From: Penelope pileata
Taxonomy: Eukaryota > Chordata > Aves > Galliformes > Cracidae
DNA: 64,000 nt
Direction of reading: 5' to 3'
Assembly: GCA_013396635.1 (NCBI GenBank)
Contig: WBMW01005646.1
Location: forward strand, 216,910 to 280,909
Part shown: one piece after another, positions 15,101 to 25,059 of the stretch
Numbering within the stretch: the first letter of the stretch is position 1
Layout: each line of letters opens with the position of its first letter
Notes under the pieces: model-generated
What the model was told of the DNA's origin: nothing
The model's input: only the letters and a program-made list of their open reading frames with translations
Database searches by the model: none
Position numbers and translations under genes: made by a program

Positions 15101-16962
15101 ACTACAGTAAAAGGTAAACCAATATGAGCACAGTTGGCTGAAAAAAGAATTCCATTCTATGTTTACTAAGCCATGAATGTTAAAGCTGTGTTTTAACTTA
15201 GATAATTAGAATAAGCTTAACTTAAAGAGATTTCAAGAGTAATATTTTGTATGTTGAGTTAGTCTGAGTCTGGTTCAAGCTGAAGATGAGCCAATATTCT
15301 AGTTTCTCCAACCTATAGCACCTTATTCCTATAAGTAGGAATAACAGCAAAAAAGAGCTATGCAGCCATTACATTTTGAAAACAAAAGTACACCGTGAAA
15401 CACAGTATACTTCATAATCCTTCTGAAGAAACAGTGGCTGAAATGCCACTTAACCACCTCTCCAATTTTATCTTTTTCTAAGTGTCTGAACTGCTGTGAA
15501 CCTCTAACATGAAGTGTTCATATAGAGTAAAAACTACTTGCTGGTGTCTGCACCCTTGCCATATGCTTTACGTAAACATTGTGCTACAAAATCTATTTTC
15601 AGAGAGACTGAAATATTGTTCTGAGCATTTTTAAACGGTTAAAAATGTCTTTCTAAGCTAAAGAAGATGCATTTTAAAATATTTTCCAAAGTCATTAATT
15701 CCTGCTTGAACAGAAAACAATAGCAGCTCCTCAAGAAGAGTATAACAGGGCAACAGCCCAACTGACTACATTTCAAGTAAACAGAAACCAAAGACATTTC
15801 CTTCTAATCTTCCAAGAAGGTTTGAAATACACTGCTGATTAAAAGTACCTTTTTCACATAAAACTGGGAACATGAATACAAGTCTGAAACGCACATACCA
15901 AGTTTTAAAGTTTTTGACATGCAAAGAAGTCACACTCAACCCCATCTGGCGTTCAGGACCAATTTTCTTAGAATGCCTTCTTTACTAAAAGTTTTTCTGC
16001 TTATGGCTCTTTGCTGGTGCCTTACAGTATATATTATGAACAAAAGCACCTTTTATATATCAGCCCTAAAACAGAGTAAACATTTACACAGCCATGTGAC
16101 TATGCAGCCTTCTTTAAAGAGTTCTCTCCTTGTGATAAAAAGAACTACTTTCAAAGTTCTTAAAATCTGTAACTACAGGATGCTGTAAGCAGGATTTGAA
16201 AGCATTTCTGATGATGATGAAAGCTGGTCCAATTACTCTTTTCCCAAACCTAGCAGTAAAAATTTTTACATCCATACAAACACTAATCCAGAAACAACAT
16301 GCCCAAATCCTTCCATAACACAGTACAGTGACAAATGCAGGCATGGCACAACACATGCCCATCACTGCCAGAAAGCTGGCACCTGGAGAGAGTTATGAGA
16401 GCAGCATGGCCACGCTCGCACCTGGGCTGAGGTCGAACAGGTGCTGTGGTGCAACACTTAACGCAGTTCAGTCCACACAGTGATACCCGAGCATCTATGT
16501 AAGATCAACAGTAACGCCCGTAAGCAGATTTCATTTTTGTTATGGCTTTTCCTCCTTTTACATCTCGAAATCCCCAGCGAGTGTCAATGCGGGAGGTGCC
16601 GGGCCGTGCTCCCGCCCAGCTCTCCCAGCTGCCCCGCTCTCAGGACCGGGGGGCAGCGCGGGGCACGCCGAAGGAGCCCCCAGCCCGGCACCGCCGCCTG
16701 CAGAGCGCTCCGGGGAGTCCGGCCCGCGCCAGGCCCCGGCCCGCTGACGGAGGCTGCCGGCGAGCCTCGGCGGCAGCAACAGGTAGAGGGGGGTCCCCGG
16801 GTCGCCCCGCCCCTCCCTGCGGCCTTCCCGCCCGGGCCAGCCCGGTACCTGCTCGCTGGGAGCCCCCTCCAGCAGCTGCGAGCAGAGCTCCGAGCACTGC
16901 CGAAACTTCCTCCGCCTGAAGCAGCTCCAGGCCTGGAACAGCGGCTCCGTCTCCAGCCCCAT
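134..16962 (-). CDS. TTC8: TTC8 (BBS8), BBSome subunit, 5' half of the gene
   Basis: Spliced partial gene, join of 16849-16962, 9403-9432, 6734-6854, 5293-5356, 4979-5138, 3451-3540 and 134-178 on the minus strand (624 nt, 208 codons). The product is tetratricopeptide repeat protein 8, a subunit of the BBSome that traffics membrane cargo in primary cilia and works at the basal body. Recognition rests on close colinear similarity to vertebrate TTC8: an N-terminal TPR-like helix pair rich in Arg (FRRRKF), an acidic block ending MMLDENAIAQV, a basic low-complexity linker with repeated RPxT and SGRP motifs, then the FINLSRLNL segment leading to the TPR array. Every junction is GT-AG and the phases are consistent. 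Human TTC8 is roughly 500-540 residues, so the C-terminal TPRs are off the left edge. No frameshift or stop is seen. Exon 2A is optional in other vertebrates. Confidence 0.96.
179..3450 (-). other. TTC8: TTC8 intron 5
   Basis: A 3.3-kb AT-rich intron. I found no TPR-like exon, no clear transposable element and no RNA gene. It has only short A-rich runs (near 429-440 and 628-665). Open frames at 2683-3285 have no similarity I recognise and no splice context. Confidence 0.75.
3451..3540 (-). CDS. TTC8: TTC8 exon 5
   Basis: Thirty codons, phase 0 at both ends. It reads ASMITNPDGPFINLSRLNLA followed by KYAQKPELAK. The acceptor is CCCCTTCAG|GCTTC and the donor is AAG|GTATGT. The FINLSRLNL core is diagnostic of TTC8 and precedes the TPR superhelix. 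Confidence 0.95.
3908..4442 (+). mobile_element. Solo LTR of an avian endogenous retrovirus (ERVL-like)
   Basis: A 535-bp element starting TGTCTTAGTTTC and ending CCAGGACA, so it has TG...CA termini. It is flanked by the 5-bp direct repeat CCATG (3903-3907 and 4443-4447), the expected target-site duplication. Inside are the family landmarks I know from neoavian LTRs: CCAAACTGACCAAAG followed by ATTCCATACC, a TATA-like run near 4260-4272, and CTCAACCCACGAG followed by TCTCTCCCCCATCCCAC near the 3' end. The usual polyadenylation signal just before CTCAACC appears decayed to GTAAAT. No gag, pol or env sequence adjoins it, so it is a recombined solo LTR. It sits in TTC8 intron 4, antisense to the gene. 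Class assignment rests on the 5-bp duplication and is less certain than the element itself. Confidence 0.88.
4979..5138 (-). CDS. TTC8: TTC8 exon 4 (RPxT/SGRP repeat linker)
   Basis: A 160-bp exon that completes the split Arg codon and then encodes 52 further residues. The segment repeats the short motif RP-x-T-QSGRP (RPVTQSGRPITGFVRPSTQS and onward), then reads TARPITSASGGSVRLGT. It matches the basic, probably unstructured linker between the N-terminal unit and the TPR array of TTC8. The acceptor is ATCTTCAG|GCCAG and the donor is ACG|GTAAGT. It ends in phase 0. Confidence 0.96.
5293..5356 (-). CDS. TTC8: TTC8 exon 3
   Basis: A 64-bp exon. With the carried C it completes an Arg codon and reads RPGTSLKLPGTSQGGGPSPA, then VR. 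This is the start of the Pro/Gly/Ser-rich linker. The acceptor is TTTTATAG|GACC and the donor is GGTTAG|GTATGT; the exon ends with two bases of the next Arg codon. The downstream intron is only 154 bp, the shortest in the window. Confidence 0.95.
5500..5858 (-). mobile_element. CR1 LINE, 3' fragment
   Basis: Antisense CR1 3' region on the plus strand: GAGATCATTTAGTCCAACAC, then a run resembling the CR1 consensus through GGAGACTCCACAACCTCCC, CTTGTCCTATCACCACACGC and CTTCTCTTCTCCAGCCC. It is 5'-truncated, as is usual for CR1. It lies in the TTC8 intron between exons 3 and 2, in the same orientation as the gene. It is closest in wording to the copy at 62.1 kb. Confidence 0.85.
6734..6854 (-). 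CDS. TTC8: TTC8 exon 2
   Basis: Encodes AAWSLKTRALTEMVYVDEIE followed by an acidic stretch ending MMLDENAIAQVA. It has 40 codons plus one nucleotide (phase 1). The acceptor is TTTTTCAG|GCTGCC and the donor is GCAC|GTAAGA. This is one of the best-conserved blocks of TTC8, and the residues match the vertebrate protein almost throughout. Confidence 0.96.
6855..9402 (-). other. TTC8: TTC8 intron between exons 2 and 2A
   Basis: A 2.5-kb intron with no transposable element or RNA gene that I can recognise. Short open frames occur in all directions, but none has splice-site support. Confidence 0.75.
9403..9432 (-). CDS. TTC8: TTC8 exon 2A, 30-bp micro-exon
   Basis: A 30-bp exon encoding ELDTGYTKFQ. 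It is flanked by a strong pyrimidine tract and acceptor (TTCTCTTGTCAG) and by the donor CAG|GTAAAA. It is phase 0 on both sides, so it can be included or skipped without changing frame. It sits between exons 1 and 2, where mammalian TTC8 has the retina-specific exon 2A, also 10 codons and ending in Gln. In human, loss of this exon is linked to non-syndromic retinitis pigmentosa (RP51). Position, length, phase and the terminal Gln are conserved while the peptide itself has diverged. Whether it is retina-restricted in birds is inference. Confidence 0.87.
9741..9760. repeat. A20 homopolymer
   Basis: Twenty consecutive A on the plus strand, in TTC8 intron 1 (T20 in the sense direction of the gene). 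No retroposed body is visible next to it. Confidence 0.9.
10385..11030 (-). mobile_element. CR1 LINE, degraded 3' fragment
   Basis: Antisense CR1 landmarks in the expected order: TTAGGCTAGAAAGGGACTTC, GGATGGAGACTGCACAACAC, CAACCTGTTCCACTGCCTGG, GCTGAACAACTCCAGGTTCC, then, after the 3' UTR part, GCCCAGTGTGCCATTAGC and CTGCTGGCTCATG from the end of the ORF2 region. About 650 bp long and clearly old. It lies in TTC8 intron 1, in gene orientation. Confidence 0.8.
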
Positions 16963-17235
16963 CCTGGCGGCGAGGCCCCGGCCCGCTGCCTGCCGAGCGG
17001 GGCCGGGGCGGAGCGGGGGAGCCGCGGCGGAAGCGGCAGCCCCGCCTCGGCCTGGCCGGGCCTGCGCGCCGGGAGGCCTCGGGGAGGAGGGCGGCTGCTG
17101 CGGGCGGTACCGGGCAGCTGCGGCCCTGTGGGAGCGAAATGGGGCCTCGCTGTCGGGCTGAGAGCCGCCGAGATGCGGGAAGGAGCACGGGGCGGGCGGG
17201 TTCCGAGCTGCGGGCACCGCTGAGACCGCAGCTTA
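16585..17235. promoter_or_regulatory. TTC8: CpG island and promoter of TTC8
   Basis: A sharp rise to GC-rich, CpG-dense sequence surrounded by AT-rich DNA. It covers TTC8 exon 1 and about 270 bp upstream. The long overlapping open frames here on both strands are a by-product of GC richness. No TATA box is visible at the expected distance and I could not find a clear RFX X-box. The transcription start cannot be placed from sequence alone. Confidence 0.85.
16849..16962 (-). CDS. TTC8: TTC8 exon 1 (start codon to codon 38)
   Basis: The coding part has 38 codons and begins MGLETEPLFQAWSCFRRRKF. The ATG is at 16962-16960 in a strong context, with A at -3 and G at +4 (CAGGATGG). The exon ends with a Gln codon followed by the donor CAG|GTACCG, phase 0. 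This start aligns with the known vertebrate start at the same distance from the exon end. The frame stays open upstream through the CpG island, but that part has no TTC8 similarity and is taken as 5' UTR or promoter. The predicted helices form the isolated N-terminal TPR-like unit of the protein. Confidence 0.95.
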
Positions 17236-20200
17236 GTCCGGTTTCTGTGACAGCCCCACGGCTGGGATAAGTGTGTGTATTTCCAGGAGTGCATCTTCAG
17301 TCTTGAATTCAGGGTCAGATGCTGACTTGTTTTCAGTTTGTGTTGTTACTTTGCATCGATCCAGTGCCTGAACGCAGAGCTGTGCAGGTCTTATAGGCAG
17401 GGTTAGAACTGCTGAAGTCTATGCTGAAGAGGCTTTCACTACGTAAATCAGGAAAGCTCCCACAAATGTACCCAGAATTTAACGTTGATTCTCTTCCCAC
17501 TGAAGTCGCACTGCCTTCAGTGAGAAATAGAAGAAAGACGTAGAAGTACATTGTCTGAAAGCAGAGTTTGGTTTCAGTTTGGTCTGTTGTGCTGAGAACA
17601 GTGGGCTTGAAATAAACCCAGCGTTGTGAATAGTGTCCTGTTGTTGCTGCCTTAGTTTCCAAAATGTAAAATTATTGAGAACTATTTGGAATTGGAATAT
17701 ATGCCTAAAAAGAATTGTCTTTTAATCCTCATTTGGGTAAAATATCCTCTAGAGCTATGGGAGTCCTGACTGGGAAGAACACAGGTTGCTATGAACAAGT
17801 CTTGCAGGTTCCATTGGTTCCTTTGTCTCATTAGTTTATGCAGAGGTAAAATAAGACATATTTAAAGAAGAAAAAAGCTGGAATATGACTCTTATTTTGT
17901 TTGTATTGTAGGATGTTAATTGCAACCATCAGCGCATGGGAGAAAAACTCCCTAAGGATGCTTGGAGAAATAAAGGGAAAAAATGGGGGGGGAGGGTTGA
18001 CATGACAATCTCTAACAGATGAACATTAATGTGATAGCTCAAATCACATCATTGGTAATTCAACAAATTGTTCAGATTTTAATCCTATTGTCTCACCTGA
18101 ATTATCAGTACCTCCAAAACTGAAGCTCCTTGAAATGAATGTGCAGGCCAGCAAGGTCGGTGTGAGGTGGAAGGATGTAGAACTGGGTCAGTCCTCAGAC
18201 GACTGTGTTTCCTAGTGCGGGAGTAAATGACTTGAAGTATCAGCTCTGAACGGCTGGGTTTTGGTTGTCCCATGGAGAGCACTCAAGGAAGCAGTGTTCT
18301 GAGTGAAGTCTGTTCTAGGACCATGCCATTCCCAGGGAAGGTGGGTGAAAGGGAAGGAGCACAGCGGTGTCTGTCCCTTCTCTATTTTTAAGTTGTTGTG
18401 GGAGACAGTATGTGCTACATTCCCACAAAATATGTAGGAGGCTTGCACGAGGGCACTCAGTCTATACCTCGGGTTGGTCAGAAGGGTGAGCAGTGTTTCT
18501 TGTTGTCAGACCATCTGCTGTGATACTGCTGTGTAGCTGCAGTACTGTGGCTGAGTAACTGTTGGGCCCTAAGACCGTATCTGATTTTGCAATAAATTCT
18601 TTAGCATGGCAAATCCTTTAGTTTGCATTTTACAGTTAGGCATAGCATGATCTTCAGAGCGATTGTGAACATTGGCCAGAACCTACAGATTTATTACAAA
18701 GACTAACTTGAAGCTCTTCCAGCTGCTTCTGTGAACGCTTATATGATGGTCTGTTATTAAATGCTTTAAATACTTGCTGGTATTACCCTGTTAAGTAATT
18801 TAGCATGTCTGAGCTGCTACTTTTTTTTATAGAACGTAACATGAAGGGAACTTCTAGTTTGTAGAGAGACATTTTGAAGGCACTACAATAGTTCCAAGGT
18901 TGTTAGATTAAAATGTCAAGCTGGTGTTTGTTGGTTTACCAGAGACAAATAATGGTGGAATATTTTGTACTTCTTTTTAAAAGGCAGTTTGGTTTTGTGA
19001 ACAACCCACCACATCAGCTAAACATCCCATTTATCTGCATAGGAAAACAGAGACCATTAGCTCCTGAATGTTTGATTCCAACATAATCTTCTTAAAAACC
19101 TCATAGTTGAAGTGCTACATGTGCATTTCAATTTGTGAGCACTTGTTTTAAGCCTTAATATCTTAATGACAACTTTCAGACTACAAAGTAAACTACATGT
19201 CTAAGGATGCTTAGATTATAGAAGTCTTTTTAATTATTTCCATTTTGAGATGGAGAAACAGAAACACAGTAAAGCAGGGATTGTGGGAAAACAGCAGATT
19301 AAAGTTCCCAGGTGCTCTGTCAACCTGAAGGCTGTGCACTCAGCTGAGCAAAGTAGTGCATTAGTCATAGAGAGCATCAACTACTCCCTGCTGTGGCACA
19401 CCTGAGGGTGTTTGGCTTGATGAGGAAGAAGGGTTTGCTGTTTCGGGAAAGGAGACTGAATCTTCAAGATGACTTGGTTTTCCAGCTGAAAGCAGTGGAA
19501 ACTCAGAAATAGGCTTGAAGCTACATGCTTTATATGGAAGATGAACTTGGAGTTCCTCTGATGGGAGCTGATAACTTGCCAGAAGAAAAAAATGATCTGT
19601 ATGACTAGAAACCAATGGGAACAATGGTGTGAGCTGCCCATGTTTGGTCCCTGGTTGTGGCAGGATGTCCCTTAAAGGAAGAAACACAGTAAGCAGCCCA
19701 AATAGCTCTTTTGGGAGGACCAGTGGGGATTGGAAGTGAATGCTTTCTGTATAAAAGAATTGATGTGTATGAACAATACACGCGTTACTGGATTTCAGCC
19801 AAAGATTTTAGCTCTGAGATTCTATCTGCAGCAATAGAAGTCAGTCTTCCAAAGTTTGTCTATGCATCAAACGTTTTGAAGCAGCATTTACTAACAACCT
19901 TACTTCTTCCTTCTCACAGAAAAATCCCTGAACTGTACTTGTTTGAATTGGAGGCTGAGATTACTGTTATGTGACTGTTCAATTAACTTTTTGTTAGCTA
20001 CTGCTCTACCAGATTCCTTCTCAGAAAAAGAAAAGGGAAGATGGTCCCTGAGTAATTTTTATTTGTTATACTGTTGGAAAAGGTATTCATTACACTTAAT
20101 GATGAAGCCAAAGTGATGTTCTCCAATAGTAGCAAGTAGGTCAAGATGGATCTTCAGCTTTTTTACAATGAGGAGGTTTCCTAGTGTTGAGAATGAAAGG

Positions 20201-23200
20201 CAAATTCTTTCTCCTTCTTTTCAAACTGTAATATGCGAGGGGTATCTGCTTTCTGTTCGGCTGATATGAGAAGGAGGTTTTCAGTCTCTACACAATGGTA
20301 TACATTTAAGTCATATTAAGTTCCTAGCAAGCCTAGTTCATCCGCACACGGCAATGTGAACACTCAGGCATAAAATTGGAAAGCAAACATTGAACTTTAG
20401 AGAATAGTCTTCTAGAGAGATGAAAATCTATATAATAATTTGTCTGCTAATCTTTATATGAGGAATAATCTTTATTTCCTTTTTATAACTAGAAATATAA
20501 AGCAACTGTGATTCTGGAAATTTAACTTGAATCAAATAAGTTACTTTCATGGCTTACCTACCAGCATGTAGAACGGAACTGCCACCTCCTCCTTCCAGAT
20601 CACATCATCAGGTTTGCCTGAGGTCTGGAAGCTAAGCATGGTGCATTGAACATATTACTGAGAAATGTCCTTGATAGAAACATTTGTGTAAGGGTAGGAA
20701 AATGTGAAGATTGGCAGATAAAGGTGTGTCCGCCAGAGTTGGTAGTTACAGTATGCTCATATGTTGTCTCTCTACATGCGCTACTCAAAGGATGAATATT
20801 AAGCTTGAAAATATGTCCTCCATAAAACTTAGAACATCAACTGGCTAAGCTGAGGCACTATTTTAGTCTTGAAAACAAAGGGAACTATCTCTACGCTTGC
20901 GGTAGAACTCAGGCGGCTTTCCTCACGGGGCTGTCTCCACCGCTGGGATTTCTGACTGTGGAAAAAGTATGCTCTAGTCTTGGAGGAACATTGCGAAGAA
21001 AGTTCAATCCAACATTATAGCTTTTTACTGTAATAAAATAAATCTTTTAGGTATGGCCAGTTGCTTGTGCAGGCTCTATTTGCGTGCTGGGAGCCTAGTA
21101 GCCTACTAGCCTTCCCCAGTAGCAGACATAAAAAAGCATTCTGTTTGTTGCAACCTACTGCTGCTGAGGCCAAATATCCAGGCATGCTGCTGGATGGTAG
21201 TCCTTTGTGCATGCATCTTTCTGTGTATGAAATGAGCTACTAGTGACTTTCAAGTAAATCTTAATTATTTAAGCTGTATGTGCTAGACCAAAATAAATTC
21301 AGCTACCTGGGCAGTAAGTGTATGTCCTGAGTCCTATATATGTAGCCACACTACACAACTGGCCTACAAGTGGAATTGCTCTGCCACCAAATTGTATTCT
21401 TCATTGGGCTGACAGAAGCCTGGGGAGTGTGTTTTGCTTCTCAGGAGTTTTCTCACACAGGCTGCAGTGCATGAAATGACTCTCAGTTGCAAACAGATTG
21501 CAGTTGTTGGAAGTGCACGATCCCAGTTTGGGAGATTGAACATTTGGACCTCCTTTGCAAAGCTATAGCGAATTACACCTCAGACTCCAATATTAAGGAG
21601 TAGTTTTCAGCTCTGGAGCAGTTCCTTTGTGATGTCATTTATTCAAATATATTCCTGGCATCCCATCTAAGAGATGAAAATGTCATCACAAGAAGGTCCT
21701 AGTACTCGGAAGTCCTCAAGCTATAACGAATCACTCCATGGTCATTGCGTTAATACTTCTTGGGACAATGATATGTGCATGATAAAACTAGCAGTCTCCA
21801 GGGTTTATTGAAGAAAAGCTGTGTGTTTGTCTTGTGTAACTATGTACCTCTGCATTACAAGTGGGCTGGCCTCAGCTAGTATGTTTGGAGTGACAATTCT
21901 CATCTTCTGTGAAAGGACAGGAAATCCTGTAGTGCTGCTTTTTTTACAGCTTATTCAGATGATATAATTGACTTGTGGGTATCTTTTTTTAGCCACATTT
22001 TGTTTGTGAAGTTAATTTGAATCTTGCCTTCATTCATTTGAACTGTGCCAAAGAACAGAAAATTCAGGAATCAGAAATAAGGGACAGTTTAATTCCTCAT
22101 CTGTCTGTGGGTTATTTTTTTCATTTGAAAACTAGATGTCCCTTAGGCTACAATAAGAACTCTAATTATTTCTAAATGAAAATATCAGCAACTGAATATC
22201 AGGAATCCATTATTATTCATCTTTATTCATAAAACATGTGCTTATGTAACTGCTTTTCAGAAGATACAGGTTTTGTTGACTTATTTTGTGTACCGGATTT
22301 GTTACATTTCAAATAATTGTTCAATTGTCAAGTTTAAATGTTGCTTAGAGATTCAAATGTGCTTCCTATTCTCACCTTATATTTTAATAGTTTTTTTCTT
22401 CTACTGACAAGGATGCTTTTAACTGACGCTGAAAGCCAGCTCTGAAAGGACAGATTAATGTTTTACTCCTTTATATACTCCTACAGAATAAACTATTGGT
22501 ATGCCTACATGCTTTGTATTTTTCAAATATTCTCGTGACCCTCTCCATAAGTCTCTTAATACTTCAACTGTGGATATAAGGTACGTGAAACAGCCTCTTA
22601 GTGCATGTGGAGGAGTCAGACAGGGCCCGCTGATATCTAAGGCCCATTTCTTTTTAAAAACATAGGAGCTATAGGCTGACTTCACCTTTTGAAGTCTTTG
22701 GGGGTCTTCTGTACACCAAGCAATCATACTTGTTTCTTGAAGTAGAAATGCTAATTCTCAGGCCTCGTATCTCTATCATGAACTCATATTCTTATGATAA
22801 AAGCACAGATAGAATCTAAATTCCTTGTTCCTAAAATTCTGTTGGTATCATAAAATTTCTCACGCAACTGTGCTGAAGCATCCTGTATCCCTCAGACAGT
22901 AACTGTCATACAGGTGCAGTCTGTTGCTTCTGTCTGTTATCTCATCTCCCTCCAGATGTAAGAATACTGAAGAAAAATGTAATCTGCAGCTCAATGCGAT
23001 TAACATGGGTTTCAAAGGGAGCACTGATGTTACCACACATCTACTTGGAGAGTGCCTCAGATAGGAACTATCTGATTTGCATTCAAATGAGCTGGCATCA
23101 TGAAAGATGACATGCAAAAAGGGTTCATTCTAATGATCTAGATGCATTGGATATTGGGAGAATTGAGAACAATGGATTGTAGAGGAAGTTTTTGTTTATA

Positions 23201-24600
23201 TGCTTTGAATGAACCCGAGGAAGATTACAGATCAGGCCTGCCTTCTGGGAAGGCACATAGCTGTGGCAGAAGGACACGCTCTCTTCGTGTGCTATTTTCA
23301 GGAAAGACCTCACCATCCCAATTTGAGTTCCTATAATTTTTGCTTGTAGAACCCACGTCTTGCTGATCCTAGGATATTAGGAGAAGTAACGCAAGTGAAA
23401 TTGTGTGAAGAACAGTTTTGTGCTCAAATTTAGCATCAGGGAAAGTAATTTGAAGTAACAACTACGGGGTTCATTCTGCTACTGGCCAAGACAACATTCA
23501 TGAATACCAACTATTGCTGACTATTGCTATCGTAAATAAGAATATTGCTGCTTCCTGCTGATCATACGGGATATCATAACCATGTTTACCATGGTCTAGC
23601 TGAATAGACCATCCAGCAGTTGATAATGAAATTTAGGTAGCAATACTGTTTGAGTCCCAAGCTATTAACCTTCCTATGACCTTAGATCTGCCCAGTTCTG
23701 CTTATATGTCGACTGAATAGTCTTTGTGATCGGACACACACCTTCTTTAGTGCACAGGAGGAACAGGATGTTTTCCAAGTGAGATGCTTACCTTCCTTTT
23801 TATCTTTAGTGTTTCATATGAGGCACTATTTCTTGTTTGATGCAGACACTCTGTATGCTGTGCTGAATAGAGATTGTAGTTCATCTCGCTAGCAGGAGTC
23901 AATGCAGCTATTTAAAAAGAAAAAAAGTAGCCTATGAAAAAGGCTGTTATGTCATCTACATTTAAATGTAGGTTGCATAAAAATGCAAAGGATGCCTTGA
24001 TGAGTGGATGCTCAGTTTAAAAACAACTGGATTTGAGTCTGTCTGTCTTTTGAAGTTTAGAGAACCTGAACACCTAGAGTACAGGCCTATTTGCACTGGA
24101 TCCTGAAGATCAAAGTAGGAACCCTTGCAGTAATATTAAGTTCTTAGTCATACCTAAGAAGCTTGATGTAAGTGGGTTTGCTCATATATATATATATATA
24201 TATATATAAATGTATGCATATGTATATGAAAGCAGAAGAGAGAGTACTCTGTCTACTGTACTTATCACAAAACCATTCCAGCAGAATTATTTGTTACGTA
24301 CCATCACTTCCCACAAAAAATGATGTGCGTACCCTATAAATATCCTTTCTTCCTTTTAAGAGTGTTAGTTTGTGTTATTTACTTATCCTTTTTCAGAGGG
24401 AAAATGTAGGCTATTTTATATGGCAGCCTGTGCACAATATGTTACCATAAAAAGTTATGTCATGTAGCAGTTTCTCTCCCATATTTTCTTTTAGAATTGA
24501 AATGACAAATGAAATATTTGCTGTCCTTAAAGTAAGCTTACTTTACTTCAGTCGGTAGGCTGACTTAAGTGCAGTATGACTGCAGGCAAACTACAGCATT
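17236..24600. other. TTC8-EML5 intergenic spacer, TTC8-proximal part
   Basis: About 7.4 kb of AT-rich sequence without a gene I can support. There is a (TA)n run at 24184-24208 and a short G-rich tract near 17985-17996. Open frames near 19.36-19.97 and 22.46-22.73 kb have no recognised family, start context or splice sites. Confidence 0.7.
24184..24208. repeat. (AT)n microsatellite
   Basis: About twelve uninterrupted AT units in the intergenic spacer. Confidence 0.95.
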
Positions 24601-24611
24601 TAGCATGTAAA

Positions 24612-24805
24612 TCACAGTATAATTTAAGTTGGAACAGATCTTTGGGAGCTGTCTTGTTCAGCCTCCTGGTCTAAACAGGATTAACTTCAAAGCTGGATGA
24701 TGTTGCTCAGGGTCCTGTCCAGCTGAGATCAGACAGTCTCTGAGAATGGAGAATCCACAGCCTCTTTAGGCCACCTATTCCAGTCTTTAACCAATCTGTT
24801 CCAGT
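24612..24805 (-). mobile_element. CR1 LINE, 3' fragment
   Basis: Diverged antisense CR1 3' end: AATCACAGTATAATTTAAGT, TTGGAACAGATCTTTGGGAG, CTCAGGGTCCTGTCCAGCTG and GAGAATCCACAGCCTC are recognisable against the family pattern. It lies about 55 bp from the LTR fragment to its right. Confidence 0.72.
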
Positions 24806-24860
24806 GCTAAGTCAAATCCAATAGTATAGAGTCACACAATGAAATTAATTGTTTAAAGAT

Positions 24861-25058
24861 TCACAGGGTATGGAATAACCCTTTGCCTAATTCAGGCCCG
24901 GCTGTCCTAGGTCCAGCTCCCTTCCCCACCTCACCCTGCTGCTGCTGCACCATAATGGCAGCAGTCATTCCCCTTCTGAGCAGTCTGGCCTGGCCCTGGG
25001 CACGATTCCATCACCCAGCAATGACCAAAACATCGGTGTCTCAGCTGAAACCTGGAAA
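24861..25058 (-). mobile_element. ERV LTR fragment, antisense, internally deleted
   Basis: Read on the minus strand, this begins GGTTTCAGCTGAGACA and continues CCGATGTTTTGGTCATTGCT, then a U3-like section, GGACAGCCGGGCCTGAATT and finally GGGTTATTCCATACC. These are the same landmarks, in the same order, as the U3 of the avian LTR family at 3.9 kb (ACAGCTGACC, AACTGACCAAAG, ATTCCATACC). The R/U5 part is missing. Relative to the family pattern the segment between CAGCTGAGA and CCGATGTTT is also shortened. The terminal TG has decayed and no target-site duplication was found. An open frame across 24883-25236 is a by-product of this element. Confidence 0.7.
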
Positions 25059-25059
25059 A

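Larger units (their letters stand above)
9433..16848 (-). other. TTC8: TTC8 intron 1 (between exons 1 and 2A)
   Basis: A 7.4-kb intron. It contains the A20 tract, a long degraded CR1 (10.39-11.03 kb) and otherwise AT-rich unique-looking sequence. The stretch 14.0-14.3 kb is less AT-rich and could be an old, unclassified repeat. The last 250 bases run into the promoter CpG island. Confidence 0.75.

Noticed and set aside
16480..17294. Several long overlapping open frames (up to about 250 codons) on both strands
   Set aside because: They lie in the TTC8 CpG island, where GC richness removes stop codons. Only the 38 codons ending at 16849 match a known protein.
16963..17300. Search for an RFX X-box (GTTGCC...GGCAAC type), expected for a ciliary gene such as TTC8
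   Set aside because: No convincing two-half-site motif was seen. A weight-matrix scan could find a degenerate site, but I cannot support one.
19361..19974. Open frames of 86-108 codons on both strands
   Set aside because: No recognised domain, no splice sites and no CpG or codon signal; normal for random 60% AT sequence of this length.
22455..22727. A 90-codon minus-strand frame with a fairly protein-like composition
   Set aside because: I recognise no family and see no exon borders. A protein search would settle it; I do not call it a gene.
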